A DNA stretch of 64,000 nucleotides. It comes from Paracoccus sp. IB05. GTDB lineage: Bacteria > Pseudomonadota > Alphaproteobacteria > Rhodobacterales > Rhodobacteraceae. Both the position numbers and the translations under genes were made by a program. The DNA lies in contig NZ_JAEFCF010000014.1 in assembly GCF_016405985.1 (NCBI RefSeq), positions 45,697-109,696 of the forward strand. Direction: 5' to 3'. This document shows positions 35,149 to 46,027 of the stretch, piece after piece (positions within the stretch are counted from its first letter, which is position 1; every line of letters begins with the position of its first letter). The notes below the pieces were generated by a model. It had not been told where the DNA came from and made no database searches. It saw nothing but the letters and a program-made list of their open reading frames with translations.

Positions 35149-36738
35149 ATGGCACAGACTGCTGACACATCCGCCCAACAACCCCGCGTCATGATTTTCG
35201 ACACCACCCTGCGCGATGGCGAGCAATCGCCCGGCGCCACCATGACCCATGCTGAAAAGCTGGAGATCGCAGCCCTGCTTGACGAGATGGGCGTTGATAT
35301 CATCGAGGCTGGTTTCCCGATCGCCTCGGAGGGCGATTTCGCCGCGGTTTCCGAGATCGCGAAAAACGCAAAGACCTCGACCATCTGTGGCCTCGCTCGC
35401 GCCAATTTCAAAGATATCGACCGCGCCTGGGAGGCGGTGAAACACGCGAAATCGCCGCGCATTCACACCTTTATCGGCACCTCGCCTTTGCACCGCGCCA
35501 TTCCCAATCTGGACATGGACCAGATGGCCGAGCGCATCCACCAGACCGTGACCCATGCGCGCAATCTGTGCGACAATATCCAGTGGTCGCCGATGGATGC
35601 GACCCGCACCGAGGCGGATTACCTCTGCCGCGTGGTCGAGATCGCGATCAAAGCCGGGGCCACCACGATCAATATTCCCGACACCGTCGGCTATACCTAT
35701 CCGATGGAATCGGCGAAGATCATCCGGATGCTGCTGGAGCGTGTGCCCGGCGCCGATGAGATCATTTTCGCGACCCATTGCCATAATGATCTGGGCATGG
35801 CGACCGCGAACTCTCTCGCCGCTGTCGAGGCTGGCGCGCGCCAGATCGAATGCACGATCAATGGTCTCGGTGAACGTGCCGGCAATACCGCGCTGGAAGA
35901 GGTGGTGATGGCGCTGCGGGTCCGCAACGACATCCTGCCCTATCGCACCGCGATCGACACGACAAAGATCATGCATCTGTCGCGCCGCGTCGCCACCGTT
36001 TCGGGCTTTGTGGTGCAGCCGAACAAGGCCATCGTCGGCAAGAACGCCTTCCTGCACGAATCCGGCATCCACCAGGACGGCGTGTTGAAAAACGTCGAGA
36101 CCTTCGAGATCATGCGCCCCGAGGATATCGGACTGAACGCCAAGAACATCGTCATGGGCAAGCATTCGGGCCGCGCCGCGTTGCGCTCGAAACTGGCGGA
36201 GCTGGGCTATGATCTGGCCGATAACCAGCTCAATGACGTCTTTGTGCGGTTCAAGGCGCTGGCCGACCGCAAGAAAGAGGTCTTTGACGAGGATATCCTG
36301 GCGCTGGTCGCGGATGAACAGACGCTCGACGCGCATGACACGCTGGCGCTGAAGAAGCTGCGGGTGGTATGCGGCACCGATGGGCCGCAAGAGGCGGATA
36401 TGGTGCTCTCGGTCGATGGGGTGGATCACCATGTCGATGCGACCGGCGATGGCCCGGTCGATGCGGCCTTCAACTGCGTGAAACAGCTCTTCCCGCATAA
36501 GGCGCGGCTGCAGGTCTATCAGGTGGCGGCCGTGACGGCGGGCACCGATGCCCAGGCCACGGTTTCGGTCAGGCTGGAAGAAGACGGGCGGATCGTCACC
36601 GGCATGTCGGCCGATACCGACACCATCGTTGCCAGCGTGAAGGCCTATATCAATGCGCTGAACCGGCTGATCGTGCGCCGCACCAAAACGGCGCCGAATG
36701 ACGATCTGAAATCGGTCTCCTACAGCGACGCGCCGTAA
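35149..36738 (+). CDS. leuA: 2-Isopropylmalate synthase
   Basis: First committed enzyme of leucine synthesis, condensing acetyl-CoA with 2-oxoisovalerate. 529 residues. The HMGL-like TIM barrel (about 12-285) shows MIFDTTLRDGEQSPGATM, the His-x-His metal site in IIFATHCHNDLGMATANS and GLGERAGNTALEEVV. The C-terminal LeuA regulatory domain (about 390-515) supports leucine feedback inhibition. The ATG at 35149 with AAGGA seven bases upstream is preferred to 35116. A leucine-rich leader peptide upstream suggests additional attenuation control. Confidence 0.96.
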   Translation: MAQTADTSAQQPRVMIFDTTLRDGEQSPGATMTHAEKLEIAALLDEMGVDIIEAGFPIASEGDFAAVSEIAKNAKTSTICGLARANFKDIDRAWEAVKHAKSPRIHTFIGTSPLHRAIPNLDMDQMAERIHQTVTHARNLCDNIQWSPMDATRTEADYLCRVVEIAIKAGATTINIPDTVGYTYPMESAKIIRMLLERVPGADEIIFATHCHNDLGMATANSLAAVEAGARQIECTINGLGERAGNTALEEVVMALRVRNDILPYRTAIDTTKIMHLSRRVATVSGFVVQPNKAIVGKNAFLHESGIHQDGVLKNVETFEIMRPEDIGLNAKNIVMGKHSGRAALRSKLAELGYDLADNQLNDVFVRFKALADRKKEVFDEDILALVADEQTLDAHDTLALKKLRVVCGTDGPQEADMVLSVDGVDHHVDATGDGPVDAAFNCVKQLFPHKARLQVYQVAAVTAGTDAQATVSVRLEEDGRIVTGMSADTDTIVASVKAYINALNRLIVRRTKTAPNDDLKSVSYSDAP

Positions 36739-36757
36739 CGGTTTCAGACCAGACCGG

Positions 36758-36792
36758 GGCAGGGAAAGGTGGCACCGCGGCCTTTTCCTGCC
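36758..36792 (+). terminator. Hairpin after leuA
   Basis: GGCAGGGAAAGG (36758-36769) pairs with CCTTTTCCTGCC (36781-36792), 12 bp with one G-U, 20 bases after the leuA stop. It is terminator-like but not followed by a T run. Confidence 0.55.
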
Positions 36793-38206
<1,414 letters not shown>

Positions 38207-38289
38207 GCCGGCCCGGTTGAATCAGCCCGGGGTCATCCTGGCCCCGATTCCACTGGCAAACCCATTTCAAGCACCACCGGGGCGCGCGC

Positions 38290-39303
38290 GTGTCGAGAAG
38301 CCGTAGCGGATCAGAAGAGTTTTCCCGCCCCGTGCGGCGGCTGCTGGTCGGGCTGCTGGTGGCGGCACTTCTGGGGATCTTTATCCTCTGGCGGATCGAC
38401 AGCCCGAGGGTGGAACGGTTCCGCGCGGCGCTGGTCGATGCGGTGGTCCCCAATATGGAATGGGCGCTGGTGCCGGTGACACGCGCCATGACCATGATCG
38501 AGGACTTTCAGTCCTATACCCGCATCTATGAACAGAATCAGGAACTGAAGCGCGAGCTGCAGCAGATGAAGGCCTGGAAAGAGGCCGCGCTTCAGCTGGA
38601 GCAGAAGAATGCGCGGCTTCTGGATCTGAACCATGTGCGGCTCGACCCGAAACTGACCCATGTGACCGGTGTGGTGCTGGCGGACAGTGGCAGCCCGTTT
38701 CGTCAGTCGGTGCTGCTGAATGTCGGTGAGCGCGACGGCATCCGCGACGGCTGGGCCACGATGGACGGGATCGGGCTGGTGGGCCGCATCTCGGGCATTG
38801 GCGCCCGCACGAGCCGGGTGATCCTGATCACCGACACCTCAAGCCGCATTCCGGTGACCATTCAGCCTTCGGGGCAGAAGGCGCTTTTGTCGGGTGATAA
38901 CAGTGCCTTGCCGCTTCTTGATTTCATCGAGACCACCGATGAGGTTCGTCCGGGCGACCGGGTGGTGACCTCCGGGGATGGTGGTGTCTTTCCTGCCGGC
39001 CTGCTGGTCGGCCAGGTCGCGATGGGATCGGATCGCAGGCTGCGGGTGGTGCTCGCCGCCGACTACCAGCGGCTTGAATTCCTGCGCGTGCTTCGCAGCC
39101 ATGAGCTGGAGCCGATCCTTGACCCCGGCCAGCTGATCGCGCCGCCGCTGCCTTCGGTCCCCGTGGCCACGGTTGACGGCGAACGCGAGGCCGCCGCCCA
39201 GCCCGCCACCGGCAGCGGCGAGATCGGCGAAACCGGATCCGGCTATGCCGAAGGCGGCGATGCCACCGGCCAGGGCGCCGATGCGCAAGGGGGCGGGCAA
39301 TGA
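38290..39303 (+). CDS. mreC: Rod-shape-determining protein MreC
   Basis: Bitopic inner-membrane protein of 337 residues linking MreB to periplasmic wall enzymes. One helix at about 18-35 (LLVGLLVAALLGIFILW), a coiled coil at about 73-115 (YEQNQELKRELQQMKAWKEA), then two beta-barrel subdomains (VTGVVLADSGSPFRQSVLLN through LLVGQVAMG). A Gly/Ala-rich tail of about 40 residues ends the protein. GTG start; overlaps mreD by 4 bp. Confidence 0.95.
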   Translation: MSRSRSGSEEFSRPVRRLLVGLLVAALLGIFILWRIDSPRVERFRAALVDAVVPNMEWALVPVTRAMTMIEDFQSYTRIYEQNQELKRELQQMKAWKEAALQLEQKNARLLDLNHVRLDPKLTHVTGVVLADSGSPFRQSVLLNVGERDGIRDGWATMDGIGLVGRISGIGARTSRVILITDTSSRIPVTIQPSGQKALLSGDNSALPLLDFIETTDEVRPGDRVVTSGDGGVFPAGLLVGQVAMGSDRRLRVVLAADYQRLEFLRVLRSHELEPILDPGQLIAPPLPSVPVATVDGEREAAAQPATGSGEIGETGSGYAEGGDATGQGADAQGGGQ

Positions 39304-39839
39304 TCGGCCGGATGCAGATGGATCCCTGGGGATACCGGCTGCTTTTCCTGGCGCTGGCGGGGCTGTTTCTCTTTGTGCGGCTTTTGCCGCTGAGCACGGC
39401 TGTGGGCCGGTTTCCCGGGCCGGATCTGCTGTTATGCCTGATCATCGCCTGGATGATGCGCCGCCCCGATTTCCTGCCGGTCTGGCTGATCGCGCCGGTG
39501 CTGCTGATCGAGGATCTGTTGCTGCTGCGCCCGCCGGGGCTCTGGACCGCGCTGGTCGTGCTCGCGTCTGAATTCCTGCGCGGCCGCCATGCGCTGACGC
39601 GTGAGATGAATTTCGCCGTCGAATGGCTGCTGGCCTCGGGGCTGATGATCGCGATGTTGCTGGCGCAGCGGCTGGCGCTTACGCTGACCCTTGTTGATCT
39701 GCCGCCTTTCGGATTCGCCGTGGTCCAGGTGCTGTGGTCGATCCTCGCCTATCCGCTGGTGGTGGGCCTGTCGCGCCTGGCTTTTGATCTGAGAAAACCC
39801 GCCACCGGTGAGGTGGATGATTTCGGCAGACGGTTGTGA
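39300..39839 (+). CDS. mreD: Rod-shape-determining protein MreD
   Basis: A 179-residue inner-membrane protein with five or six predicted helices, positioned between mreC and mrdA and overlapping mreC by ATGA. Sequence conservation in MreD is weak, so the call rests on hydrophobicity, size and operon position. It begins MIGRMQMDPWGYRLLFLALAG and contains FPGPDLLLCLIIAWMMRRPD, a common MreD pattern. Confidence 0.9.
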   Translation: MIGRMQMDPWGYRLLFLALAGLFLFVRLLPLSTAVGRFPGPDLLLCLIIAWMMRRPDFLPVWLIAPVLLIEDLLLLRPPGLWTALVVLASEFLRGRHALTREMNFAVEWLLASGLMIAMLLAQRLALTLTLVDLPPFGFAVVQVLWSILAYPLVVGLSRLAFDLRKPATGEVDDFGRRL

Positions 39840-39851
39840 ACGGGTGAGCTG

Positions 39852-41798
39852 ATGAGACGCACGCAAAAAGACGCGGAAGACAGCGCCCGCAGCATCACGC
39901 GGCGGGGCCTTTTGCTGGGCGGCGGCATGACGGCGATGGTGGCGGCGCTTGGCGTGCGGATGCGCTATCTCCAGGTCGACCAGGCCGAGGAATTCAAGCT
40001 CCTGGCCGAAGAGAACCGCATCTCGATCGAGCTGATCCCGCCGGGGCGCGGCCTGATCCAGGACCGCAATGGCAAGCTGATCGCCGGGAATGAACAGAAT
40101 TACCGCGTGGTGATCACGCGCGAGGATGCGGGCGATGTCGATCGGGTGATGCACCGCCTTGCCGGGCTGATCCCCATGACCGCCGAAGAGCTGGACCAGA
40201 CGCTGGCCGATGTGAAGAAGAACGCGGCGCATGTGAAGGTCGTGGTGAAAGACCGGCTCGACTGGGACGATTTCTCGAAAGTTGCGATCAATGCGCCGGC
40301 GCTGCCGGGGGTGATCCCCGAGGTCGGCCTGTCGCGGATCTATCCGCGCGGCTATGATTTCGCCCATATCGTCGGCTATGTCGGCGCGGTGTCGCAAAAG
40401 GATCTCGACGAGCAGGAGGATCCCGACCCGATCCTCAGACTGCCGAAATTCCAGATCGGCAAGATCGGGACCGAGCGCTGGATGGAGAAGGTGCTGCGCG
40501 GTCGTGCCGGCACCCGCCAGGTGGAAAAGAACGCCTTTGGCCGGGTGATGCGGGAACTCGGCCGCGAGGAAGGTGTCGCCGGCGGCGATATCCGCCTGAC
40601 CATAGACGCCGATCTGCAAAATTTCGCCCAGGCCCGCCTGGGCAGTGAGAGCGCCGCCGTGGTGGTGATGGATGTCCGGAACGGCGATCTCTTGTGCTGC
40701 GCCTCGGCGCCGTCCTTCAACCCGAACCTTTTTGTGCGCGGCATCAGCCATACCGATTATGCCAGCCTGACCGAAAACGACCACCGGCCACTGGCGAATA
40801 AAGCGGTTTCGGGCGCCTATCCGCCCGGTTCGACCTTCAAGATGGTCACCGCGCTGGCGGCGCTTGATTCAGGTGCGATTGACCTTGGCCATAAGGTGCG
40901 CTGCCCGGGTTATCTGGAATTCGGCGGCCGCCGCTTCCACTGCTGGAGCCGGGGCGGCCATGGAACGCTGTCGCTGACCCAGAGCCTGCAGAAAAGCTGC
41001 GACGTCTATTATTACGACATCGCGCAAAAGGTCGGCATCGACAAGATGGCCGAGATGGGCCGCCGTCTCGGGCTGGGGGGCCGCCATGAGCTGCCGATGT
41101 CGGCGATTGTGCCGGGCACCATGCCCGACCGCGCCTGGAAACAGGAAAGCTACGGCCAGGACTGGCGGATCGGCGACACGATCAACGCCTCGATCGGTCA
41201 GGGCTATGTGCTGGCCTCGCCTTTGCAACTGGCGGTGATGACGGCGCGGATCGCCTCGGGCCGTGCGGTAGAGCCGCGCCTCGTGCGGATGATCGACGGG
41301 AAAGAGATTGCTGCGCCCGAACCGGCATCGCTCGGGATTGACGAACGCCACCTTGCGGCGATGCGGCAGGGGATGTGGGATGTGGTCAACAGCCAGGCGG
41401 GCACCGCGCGCTCGGCCCGGATCGTCGATCCGACCATGATCCTTGCCGGCAAAACCGGCACCAGCCAGGTCCGCAACATCAGCGCAGCCGAGCGCAGCCA
41501 GGGTGTGATCCGCAACGAACAACTGCCCTGGCGGCGGCGCGACCATGCGCTTTATGTGGGCTATGCGCCCTATGACAATCCGCGCTATGCGGTGGCGGTG
41601 ATCATCGAACATGGCGGCGGCGGCTCGACTGTGGCGGCGCCGGTTGCGCGCGATGTGATCCTCGCGGCCCTTGCCGGAGGCCGCCCGCCCCTGGCCGCCT
41701 ACCCTTCCGACCAGCGCGGCCGGATCGAATCGATGCTGAAAGACCTGCCGCTGCGCGACCCCGAGACCGGCGCCCTCACCAAATCCGATCAGGCCTGA
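39852..41798 (+). CDS. mrdA: Penicillin-binding protein 2
   Basis: Monofunctional class B transpeptidase of the elongasome, 648 residues. Single N-terminal membrane helix (about 16-36), pedestal domain starting NRISIELIPPGRGLIQDRNG, and transpeptidase domain with SxxK at about residue 326 (GSTFKMVTALAAL), SxN-equivalent SCD near 382 and KTG near 534 (AGKTGTSQ). It forms the glycosyltransferase/transpeptidase pair with RodA, encoded 4 bp downstream. Confidence 0.97.
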   Translation: MRRTQKDAEDSARSITRRGLLLGGGMTAMVAALGVRMRYLQVDQAEEFKLLAEENRISIELIPPGRGLIQDRNGKLIAGNEQNYRVVITREDAGDVDRVMHRLAGLIPMTAEELDQTLADVKKNAAHVKVVVKDRLDWDDFSKVAINAPALPGVIPEVGLSRIYPRGYDFAHIVGYVGAVSQKDLDEQEDPDPILRLPKFQIGKIGTERWMEKVLRGRAGTRQVEKNAFGRVMRELGREEGVAGGDIRLTIDADLQNFAQARLGSESAAVVVMDVRNGDLLCCASAPSFNPNLFVRGISHTDYASLTENDHRPLANKAVSGAYPPGSTFKMVTALAALDSGAIDLGHKVRCPGYLEFGGRRFHCWSRGGHGTLSLTQSLQKSCDVYYYDIAQKVGIDKMAEMGRRLGLGGRHELPMSAIVPGTMPDRAWKQESYGQDWRIGDTINASIGQGYVLASPLQLAVMTARIASGRAVEPRLVRMIDGKEIAAPEPASLGIDERHLAAMRQGMWDVVNSQAGTARSARIVDPTMILAGKTGTSQVRNISAAERSQGVIRNEQLPWRRRDHALYVGYAPYDNPRYAVAVIIEHGGGGSTVAAPVARDVILAALAGGRPPLAAYPSDQRGRIESMLKDLPLRDPETGALTKSDQA

Positions 41799-41802
41799 GC
41801 CA

Positions 41803-42942
41803 ATGGCATTTTTCGAGAACCGCCTGAAACAGGCCCCGACCGGCATCCGCAAGGTGCTTTACCTGAACTGGCAGGTGATCGTGCTGGTCACGGCGGTCTC
41901 GGCGGTGGGGATCCTGATGCTCTGGTCGGTGGCGGGCGGGGATTTCAACCTCTGGGCCCGGCGCCAGGCCCAGGTCTTTGCCGCCGGCATGGTGCTGATG
42001 TTCATGGTCGCCATGGTGCCGGTCTGGTTCTGGCGCTCGATGGCGGGCATCGCCTATCTGACCTCTTTCGTGCTGCTGATCATCGTCGATCTCTATGGTG
42101 TCGTGGGCATGGGGGCGCAGCGCTGGATCGATTTCGGGCCGTTGCGGCTCCAGCCCTCCGAGATGATGAAATTCAGCCTCGTTCTGATGCTGGCCGCCTA
42201 TTATGACTGGCTCGATATCCGCAAAGTATCGCGGCCCTTATGGGTGCTGATCCCGGTGCTGCTGACCTCGCTGCCGACGGTGCTGGTGCTGATGCAGCCC
42301 AACCTCGGCACTTCGCTGATGCTCCTGATGGCGGGGGCGGCAGTGATGTTCGCCGCCGGCGTCAGCTACTGGTATTTCGCTGCCGTGACCGGAGTGGTCG
42401 TGGGCACTGTGGTGGCGGTGTTCCAGAGCCGGGGCACCGAGTGGCAGCTCCTGCATGACTACCAGTTCCGCCGGATCGACACTTTCCTCGACCCTTCTGC
42501 CGATCCGCTGGGGGCGGGCTATAACATCATCCAGGCCAAGATCGCCCTTGGCTCCGGAGGCTGGTCGGGCAAGGGGTTCATGCAGGGCACCCAGTCGCGG
42601 CTGAACTATCTGCCGGAAAAGCAGACCGACTTCATCTTCTCGACGCTCGCCGAGGAATTCGGCTTTGTCGGAGCCTTCTCGCTGCTGATCCTTTACGCGC
42701 TGATCATCGGGTTTTGCATGATCTCGGCCTTGCAAAACCGCGACCGGTTCTCGTCTCTCCTGATCATCGGGGTCGCCGCCAACTTCTTCTTCTATATCGC
42801 GGTGAACCTGTCGATGGTGATGGGCATGGCACCGGTGGTCGGCGTGCCGCTGCCGCTGATGTCTTATGGCGGCTCGGCCATGCTGGTGATCCTTGTGGGC
42901 TTTGGGCTGATGCAAAGCGCCCATGTCCACCGGCCGCGCTGA
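41803..42942 (+). CDS. mrdB: Rod-shape SEDS glycosyltransferase RodA
   Basis: A 379-residue, ten-helix SEDS protein that polymerises lipid II during elongation. Conserved blocks include WIDFGPLRLQPSEMMKFSLV, LMQPNLGTSLMLLMAG, GSGGWSGKGFMQGTQSRLNY, LPEKQTDFIFSTLAEEFGF and the terminal GVPLPLMSYGGSAMLVILVGFGL. Last gene of the rod-shape operon; a complete repeat family B element follows it. Confidence 0.97.
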   Translation: MAFFENRLKQAPTGIRKVLYLNWQVIVLVTAVSAVGILMLWSVAGGDFNLWARRQAQVFAAGMVLMFMVAMVPVWFWRSMAGIAYLTSFVLLIIVDLYGVVGMGAQRWIDFGPLRLQPSEMMKFSLVLMLAAYYDWLDIRKVSRPLWVLIPVLLTSLPTVLVLMQPNLGTSLMLLMAGAAVMFAAGVSYWYFAAVTGVVVGTVVAVFQSRGTEWQLLHDYQFRRIDTFLDPSADPLGAGYNIIQAKIALGSGGWSGKGFMQGTQSRLNYLPEKQTDFIFSTLAEEFGFVGAFSLLILYALIIGFCMISALQNRDRFSSLLIIGVAANFFFYIAVNLSMVMGMAPVVGVPLPLMSYGGSAMLVILVGFGLMQSAHVHRPR

Positions 42943-42957
42943 GCGGCAGTCAGCAGA

Positions 42958-43043
42958 TGAGTATTTGCATCAAGGGGAAATGGGCTTTCCCCTGACTTAA
43001 ATACTCACCGCGCGGAACGCGCAAAGCGCCCCGAAGGGGCGCC
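42958..43043. repeat. Repeat family B, complete copy
   Basis: Left arm TGAGTATTTGCATCAAGGGG plus AAA (42958-42980), 5-base centre, right arm TTTCCCCTGACTTAAATACT plus CA (42986-43007), then GCAAA and a GCGCCCC-GAA-GGGGCGC hairpin (43026-43042). The arms form an imperfect ~22-bp stem. It shares design (TATTT arms flanked by GC hairpins) with family A but not sequence. Confidence 0.88.
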
Positions 43044-43084
43044 GCCTCTGGACAAATCGCGCAGCGCGACGCAGGCTCACGCCC

Positions 43085-44011
43085 ATGATGCAGATCTTCT
43101 TTTCCGCTCCCGGCTGGGATGAATATGAACTCCTCCTGCCCGCCGCGCTTAAAGCGGCCGGTATCAGCGCCGATATCGTCACCGAAGCGCCTGACCCTGC
43201 GGCGATTGATTATATTCTCTACGCGCCCACCTCGCCTTTGCAGGATTTCGCCCCCTTCACCCGCGCGAAAGCGGTCATGTCGCTCTGGGCCGGGGTCGAG
43301 CGGATCGTGGGCAATCAAAGCCTCACCCAGCCCCTGACCCGGATGGTCGATCCGGGCCTGACCGAGAGCATGGTGGAATATGTCACCGGCCATGTCTTGC
43401 GCCATCATCTCGGCATGGACCGCCATATCGTCAATCCCGACCGGGTCTGGGACCACGCCTGCCCGCCCATCGCCCGCCAGCGCCCGGTCACCTTCCTTGG
43501 TCTGGGCGAGCTGGGCCTCACCTGTGCCCGCGCCCTCCAGGCCCTGAATTTCCCGGTCAAAGGCTGGAGCCGCAGCCCGAAATCCATCCCGGATCTCGCA
43601 ACCTTTCATGGTGAGGCCGGTCTGCAAGCGGCGTTGCGCGATGCGCAGATCGTCATCACCCTGCTGCCCAACACGCCGGACACGCAGAATATCCTCAATG
43701 CAGGCACGCTTGCGATGACGGCCCCGGGCGCCGTGGTGATCAACCCCGGCCGCGGCCCGCTGATTGACGATGCCGCGCTGATCGCGGCGCTGGATGCCGG
43801 CCAGATCTCGCATGCCACACTGGATGTCTTCCGGGTCGAACCCCTGCCGCAGGACCACCCGTTCTGGGCGCATCCGAAGGTCACCATCACCCCGCATGTT
43901 GCCGCCGATACCCGCGCGGTGACCGCCTCGCAGGTGATTGCCGAGAACATCCGCCGCGCGGAAACGGGCGAGCCGCTGCTCCATCTGGTGGACCGAACCC
44001 GGGGCTACTGA
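43085..44011 (+). CDS. ghrA: Glyoxylate/hydroxypyruvate reductase A
   Basis: NAD(P)H-dependent 2-hydroxyacid dehydrogenase of 308 residues reducing glyoxylate and hydroxypyruvate. The Rossmann motif is TFLGLGELGLTCARALQALN, with WSRSPKS afterwards favouring NADPH; catalytic Arg, Glu and His are in GAVVINPGRGPLIDD, FRVEPLPQDHPFW and VTITPHVAADTR. GhrA-type is favoured by overall size and the short N-terminal domain. It is upstream of a HemJ/CopD-like gene, with no obvious pathway link. Confidence 0.92.
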   Translation: MMQIFFSAPGWDEYELLLPAALKAAGISADIVTEAPDPAAIDYILYAPTSPLQDFAPFTRAKAVMSLWAGVERIVGNQSLTQPLTRMVDPGLTESMVEYVTGHVLRHHLGMDRHIVNPDRVWDHACPPIARQRPVTFLGLGELGLTCARALQALNFPVKGWSRSPKSIPDLATFHGEAGLQAALRDAQIVITLLPNTPDTQNILNAGTLAMTAPGAVVINPGRGPLIDDAALIAALDAGQISHATLDVFRVEPLPQDHPFWAHPKVTITPHVAADTRAVTASQVIAENIRRAETGEPLLHLVDRTRGY

Positions 44012-44067
44012 GGCCCTGCGACAGTTTCTCCCTTGAACAAAGAGGGGGAAATCTGCCACCTGAGCCG

Positions 44068-44481
44068 ATGGACTGGATCAAAATCATTCATATTCTGGCC
44101 GTAATGGGCTGGATGACCTCGATCTTCGCGGTGCCGCGCGCGCTGATCTACTGGAAGCGCGAATGGGCGCGGCTTGGCGCTTTCGGACCGCTCGGCGATC
44201 TGACCCTGCGGCTCTATCGCTTTTCGGCCGGGCTGATGGTGATCGCCATTGCGACCGGGCTCTGGCTGGCTTTCGGCTGGTGGGGGTTTGACCCCTGGCT
44301 GCATCTGAAGCTGAGCCTCGTCGCGCTTCTGGTGATCCATTACATCTGGACCGGTCGCATGGTCTGGCGGGCGCGGCGTGGCGAGTTCCGCGAAAGCGAC
44401 CTGTTCCTGCGGATCTTTAACGAAATCAGCGTCTTTGCCGTAATCGCCATTCTCTGGGCCGTGGTGGTAAAGCCCTTCTGA
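44068..44481 (+). CDS. HemJ/CopD-like membrane protein
   Basis: A 137-residue inner-membrane protein with four helices. First-helix His (DWIKIIHILAVMGWMTSIF), the segment HLKLSLVALLVIHYIWTGRM and the end NEISVFAVIAILWAVVVKPF follow the pattern of UPF0093/HemJ, the haem-containing protoporphyrinogen oxidase, and of CopD-superfamily proteins. Whether it is the functional HemJ of this organism or a paralogue cannot be decided without the rest of the genome. Confidence 0.75.
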   Translation: MDWIKIIHILAVMGWMTSIFAVPRALIYWKREWARLGAFGPLGDLTLRLYRFSAGLMVIAIATGLWLAFGWWGFDPWLHLKLSLVALLVIHYIWTGRMVWRARRGEFRESDLFLRIFNEISVFAVIAILWAVVVKPF

Positions 44482-44572
44482 TCCCGTTCAGACCCGGCGC
44501 CGCCATCGCACCCTACCGCCGGTGGCTTGACCTCAGCGGCACCTCTGCGGCGCGAGATGCCGGCACCTGGCA

Positions 44573-44778
44573 GTGCATGGTGCCATTGCCCCCAGGGGGA
44601 ATGGCAGGGAACAGGACAGCCACGGGGTCCGCGACAGGCGGAAGAGGCCGCGCGAAATCCGACCGCCCCCGCGATTGTAAGCGGAAAGCCACCCCGATTG
44701 CCCATTGTGGCCCGGCAAAGCCGGCCATGGGAAGGACGGGACGGCCGTGACCCGCAAGTCAGGAGACCGACCCTGCAT
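44573..44778 (+). promoter_or_regulatory. Cobalamin riboswitch 1
   Basis: Conserved elements occur in order: GGTGCC (44579), GGGAA (44607), CCGCCCCCGCGATTGTAAGC with GG (44663-44684), CCATTGTGG (44702), GGGAAGG (44729) and the B12-box end GACCCGCAAGTCAGGAGACC (44749-44768). TGCA at 44574 and 44774 can close the outer stem. The first start codon (44817, with GGAGG) lies 39 bases downstream. It should repress the following, now decayed, transporter locus when cobalamin is plentiful. Confidence 0.93.
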
Positions 44779-44816
44779 TCTGGCTCAGCCGTCGGGTGTG
44801 ACGGATCGGAGGAAGA

Positions 44817-45320
44817 ATGGACAATAGCGCGCCACCGGCGGCCTCTGGTCGCACGGTTCCTGACCTGCCTGAGGCCGCCCGGCCTGGTTTGCCCGCATCT
44901 GGCCCGCACATATCCGGCCTGCACATAGCCCGCCCGGCCGCCACCGGGGCATCGGGACCGGGCCTCGCCCGGATTGAACCTGCCCGGTTCCTGCCCGGTG
45001 AGGGCGAGACCACGAGGGTCACGCTTCCGGGTGTGGCGGATACGATGCGGGTCGATCTGCTTCGCCTCGGGCCCGGGCTTTCGGTCGCGCTCAGCCATTT
45101 TGCCGCCGGTTCCGGGATGGAAGATCTGGTGCGCTGGCCGGCGGGGCGTTTGCTCATGGCGTGCAACATGACCGGCGCCATGGCCATTCGCGACGCAAGT
45201 GGCATCTCCCATCCGATCCGCAATGGCGAAGGCTGGGTGCTGCATACCGGCGCGGCCCTTGCGCCGCATTCTGCATCCGGGCGAGGCCTGTCCCAACCTT
45301 GTGATCGTCCTGGACTCTGA
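44817..45320 (+). pseudogene. Riboswitch-linked protein, AraC-sensor-like, probably frameshifted
   Basis: First gene behind riboswitch 1, with a good GGAGG site. As read it gives 167 residues with an Ala/Pro-rich start and then MRVDLLRLGPGLSVALSH...AIRDASGISHPIRNGEGWVLHTGAAL. The end in this frame looks random, while the +1 frame from about 45260 continues RRILHPGEACPNLVIVLDSD. The joined sequence resembles the N-terminal sensor of PchR-like AraC regulators, but no helix-turn-helix follows. A frameshift near 45258 and loss of the 3' part are likely. The family assignment is tentative. Confidence 0.45.
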
Positions 45321-46027
45321 CGCTGTCAGTCCTTGTCGCGATCTGGGAGGCGCTGTCGCGCCAGCCCCTGCCGCCGATCCTGCCCGGGCCACTGCCGGTT
45401 GCCCGCGCGCTGACGGGCCTGATCGCCGGGCGCGCCTTCTGGCTCGAGACCCTCGCCCCGAGCCTTGCCGCGGCTCTGGCCGGGATCTTCATCGCGCTGC
45501 GTGCCGGGCCTGGTCTTGGCGCGCTCTCAACCCGCTGGCCGTTGGCCGGCACGGCCCTTGCGCCGCTGCGGCTGATCCTGATGGGGATACCGGCGGCGGT
45601 GCTGACGATCCGGCCGATCCTCTGGCTTGATGGCGGGCCGGTCATGGGGATCACGGCGGTCGCCATATTGCTGCTGCCGGTCTTCCGGATCGCGACCAGC
45701 AGCGGACTGGCCGCCGGTGACCCCGGGCTCGACGGGATGGCACGGCTGTTCCGGATGCCGCGCCTGCGCCGGTTGCGTCACATCACCTGGCCCGCGCTGG
45801 CCACCGCGCTCCTGCCCGCGCTGCGCCTGGCCCTGGCCAATGGGCTGCGGATCACATTACCGGTCGAGTTGCCCGGCGGACGCCAGAGGCCTGGACGCGC
45901 CATCCGGTCGGCGCAGACCTGGCTGATGACGGACCGGCTCTTTGCGCTCACCATCGTCACCCTGCTCCTGATCGCCGCGCCTGAGGCGCTGTTGGGCCGG
46001 CCTGACCGCGAGGCGGTGCGGCCATGA
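45305..46027 (+). pseudogene. ABC transporter permease remnant (SsuC/TauC-like)
   Basis: The frame open from 45305 reads as a membrane permease: LSVLVAIWEALSRQPLPPILPGPLPVARAL resembles the start of nitrate/sulfonate-type permeases, followed by hydrophobic helices and an EAA-like loop (GLDGMARLFRMPRLRRLRHITWPALATALLPALRLAL). No ATG/GTG/TTG is available at its beginning; the first internal ATG would delete the first helices. The substrate-binding protein expected in such operons is absent. It ends overlapping the ATPase remnant by 4 bp. Confidence 0.65.
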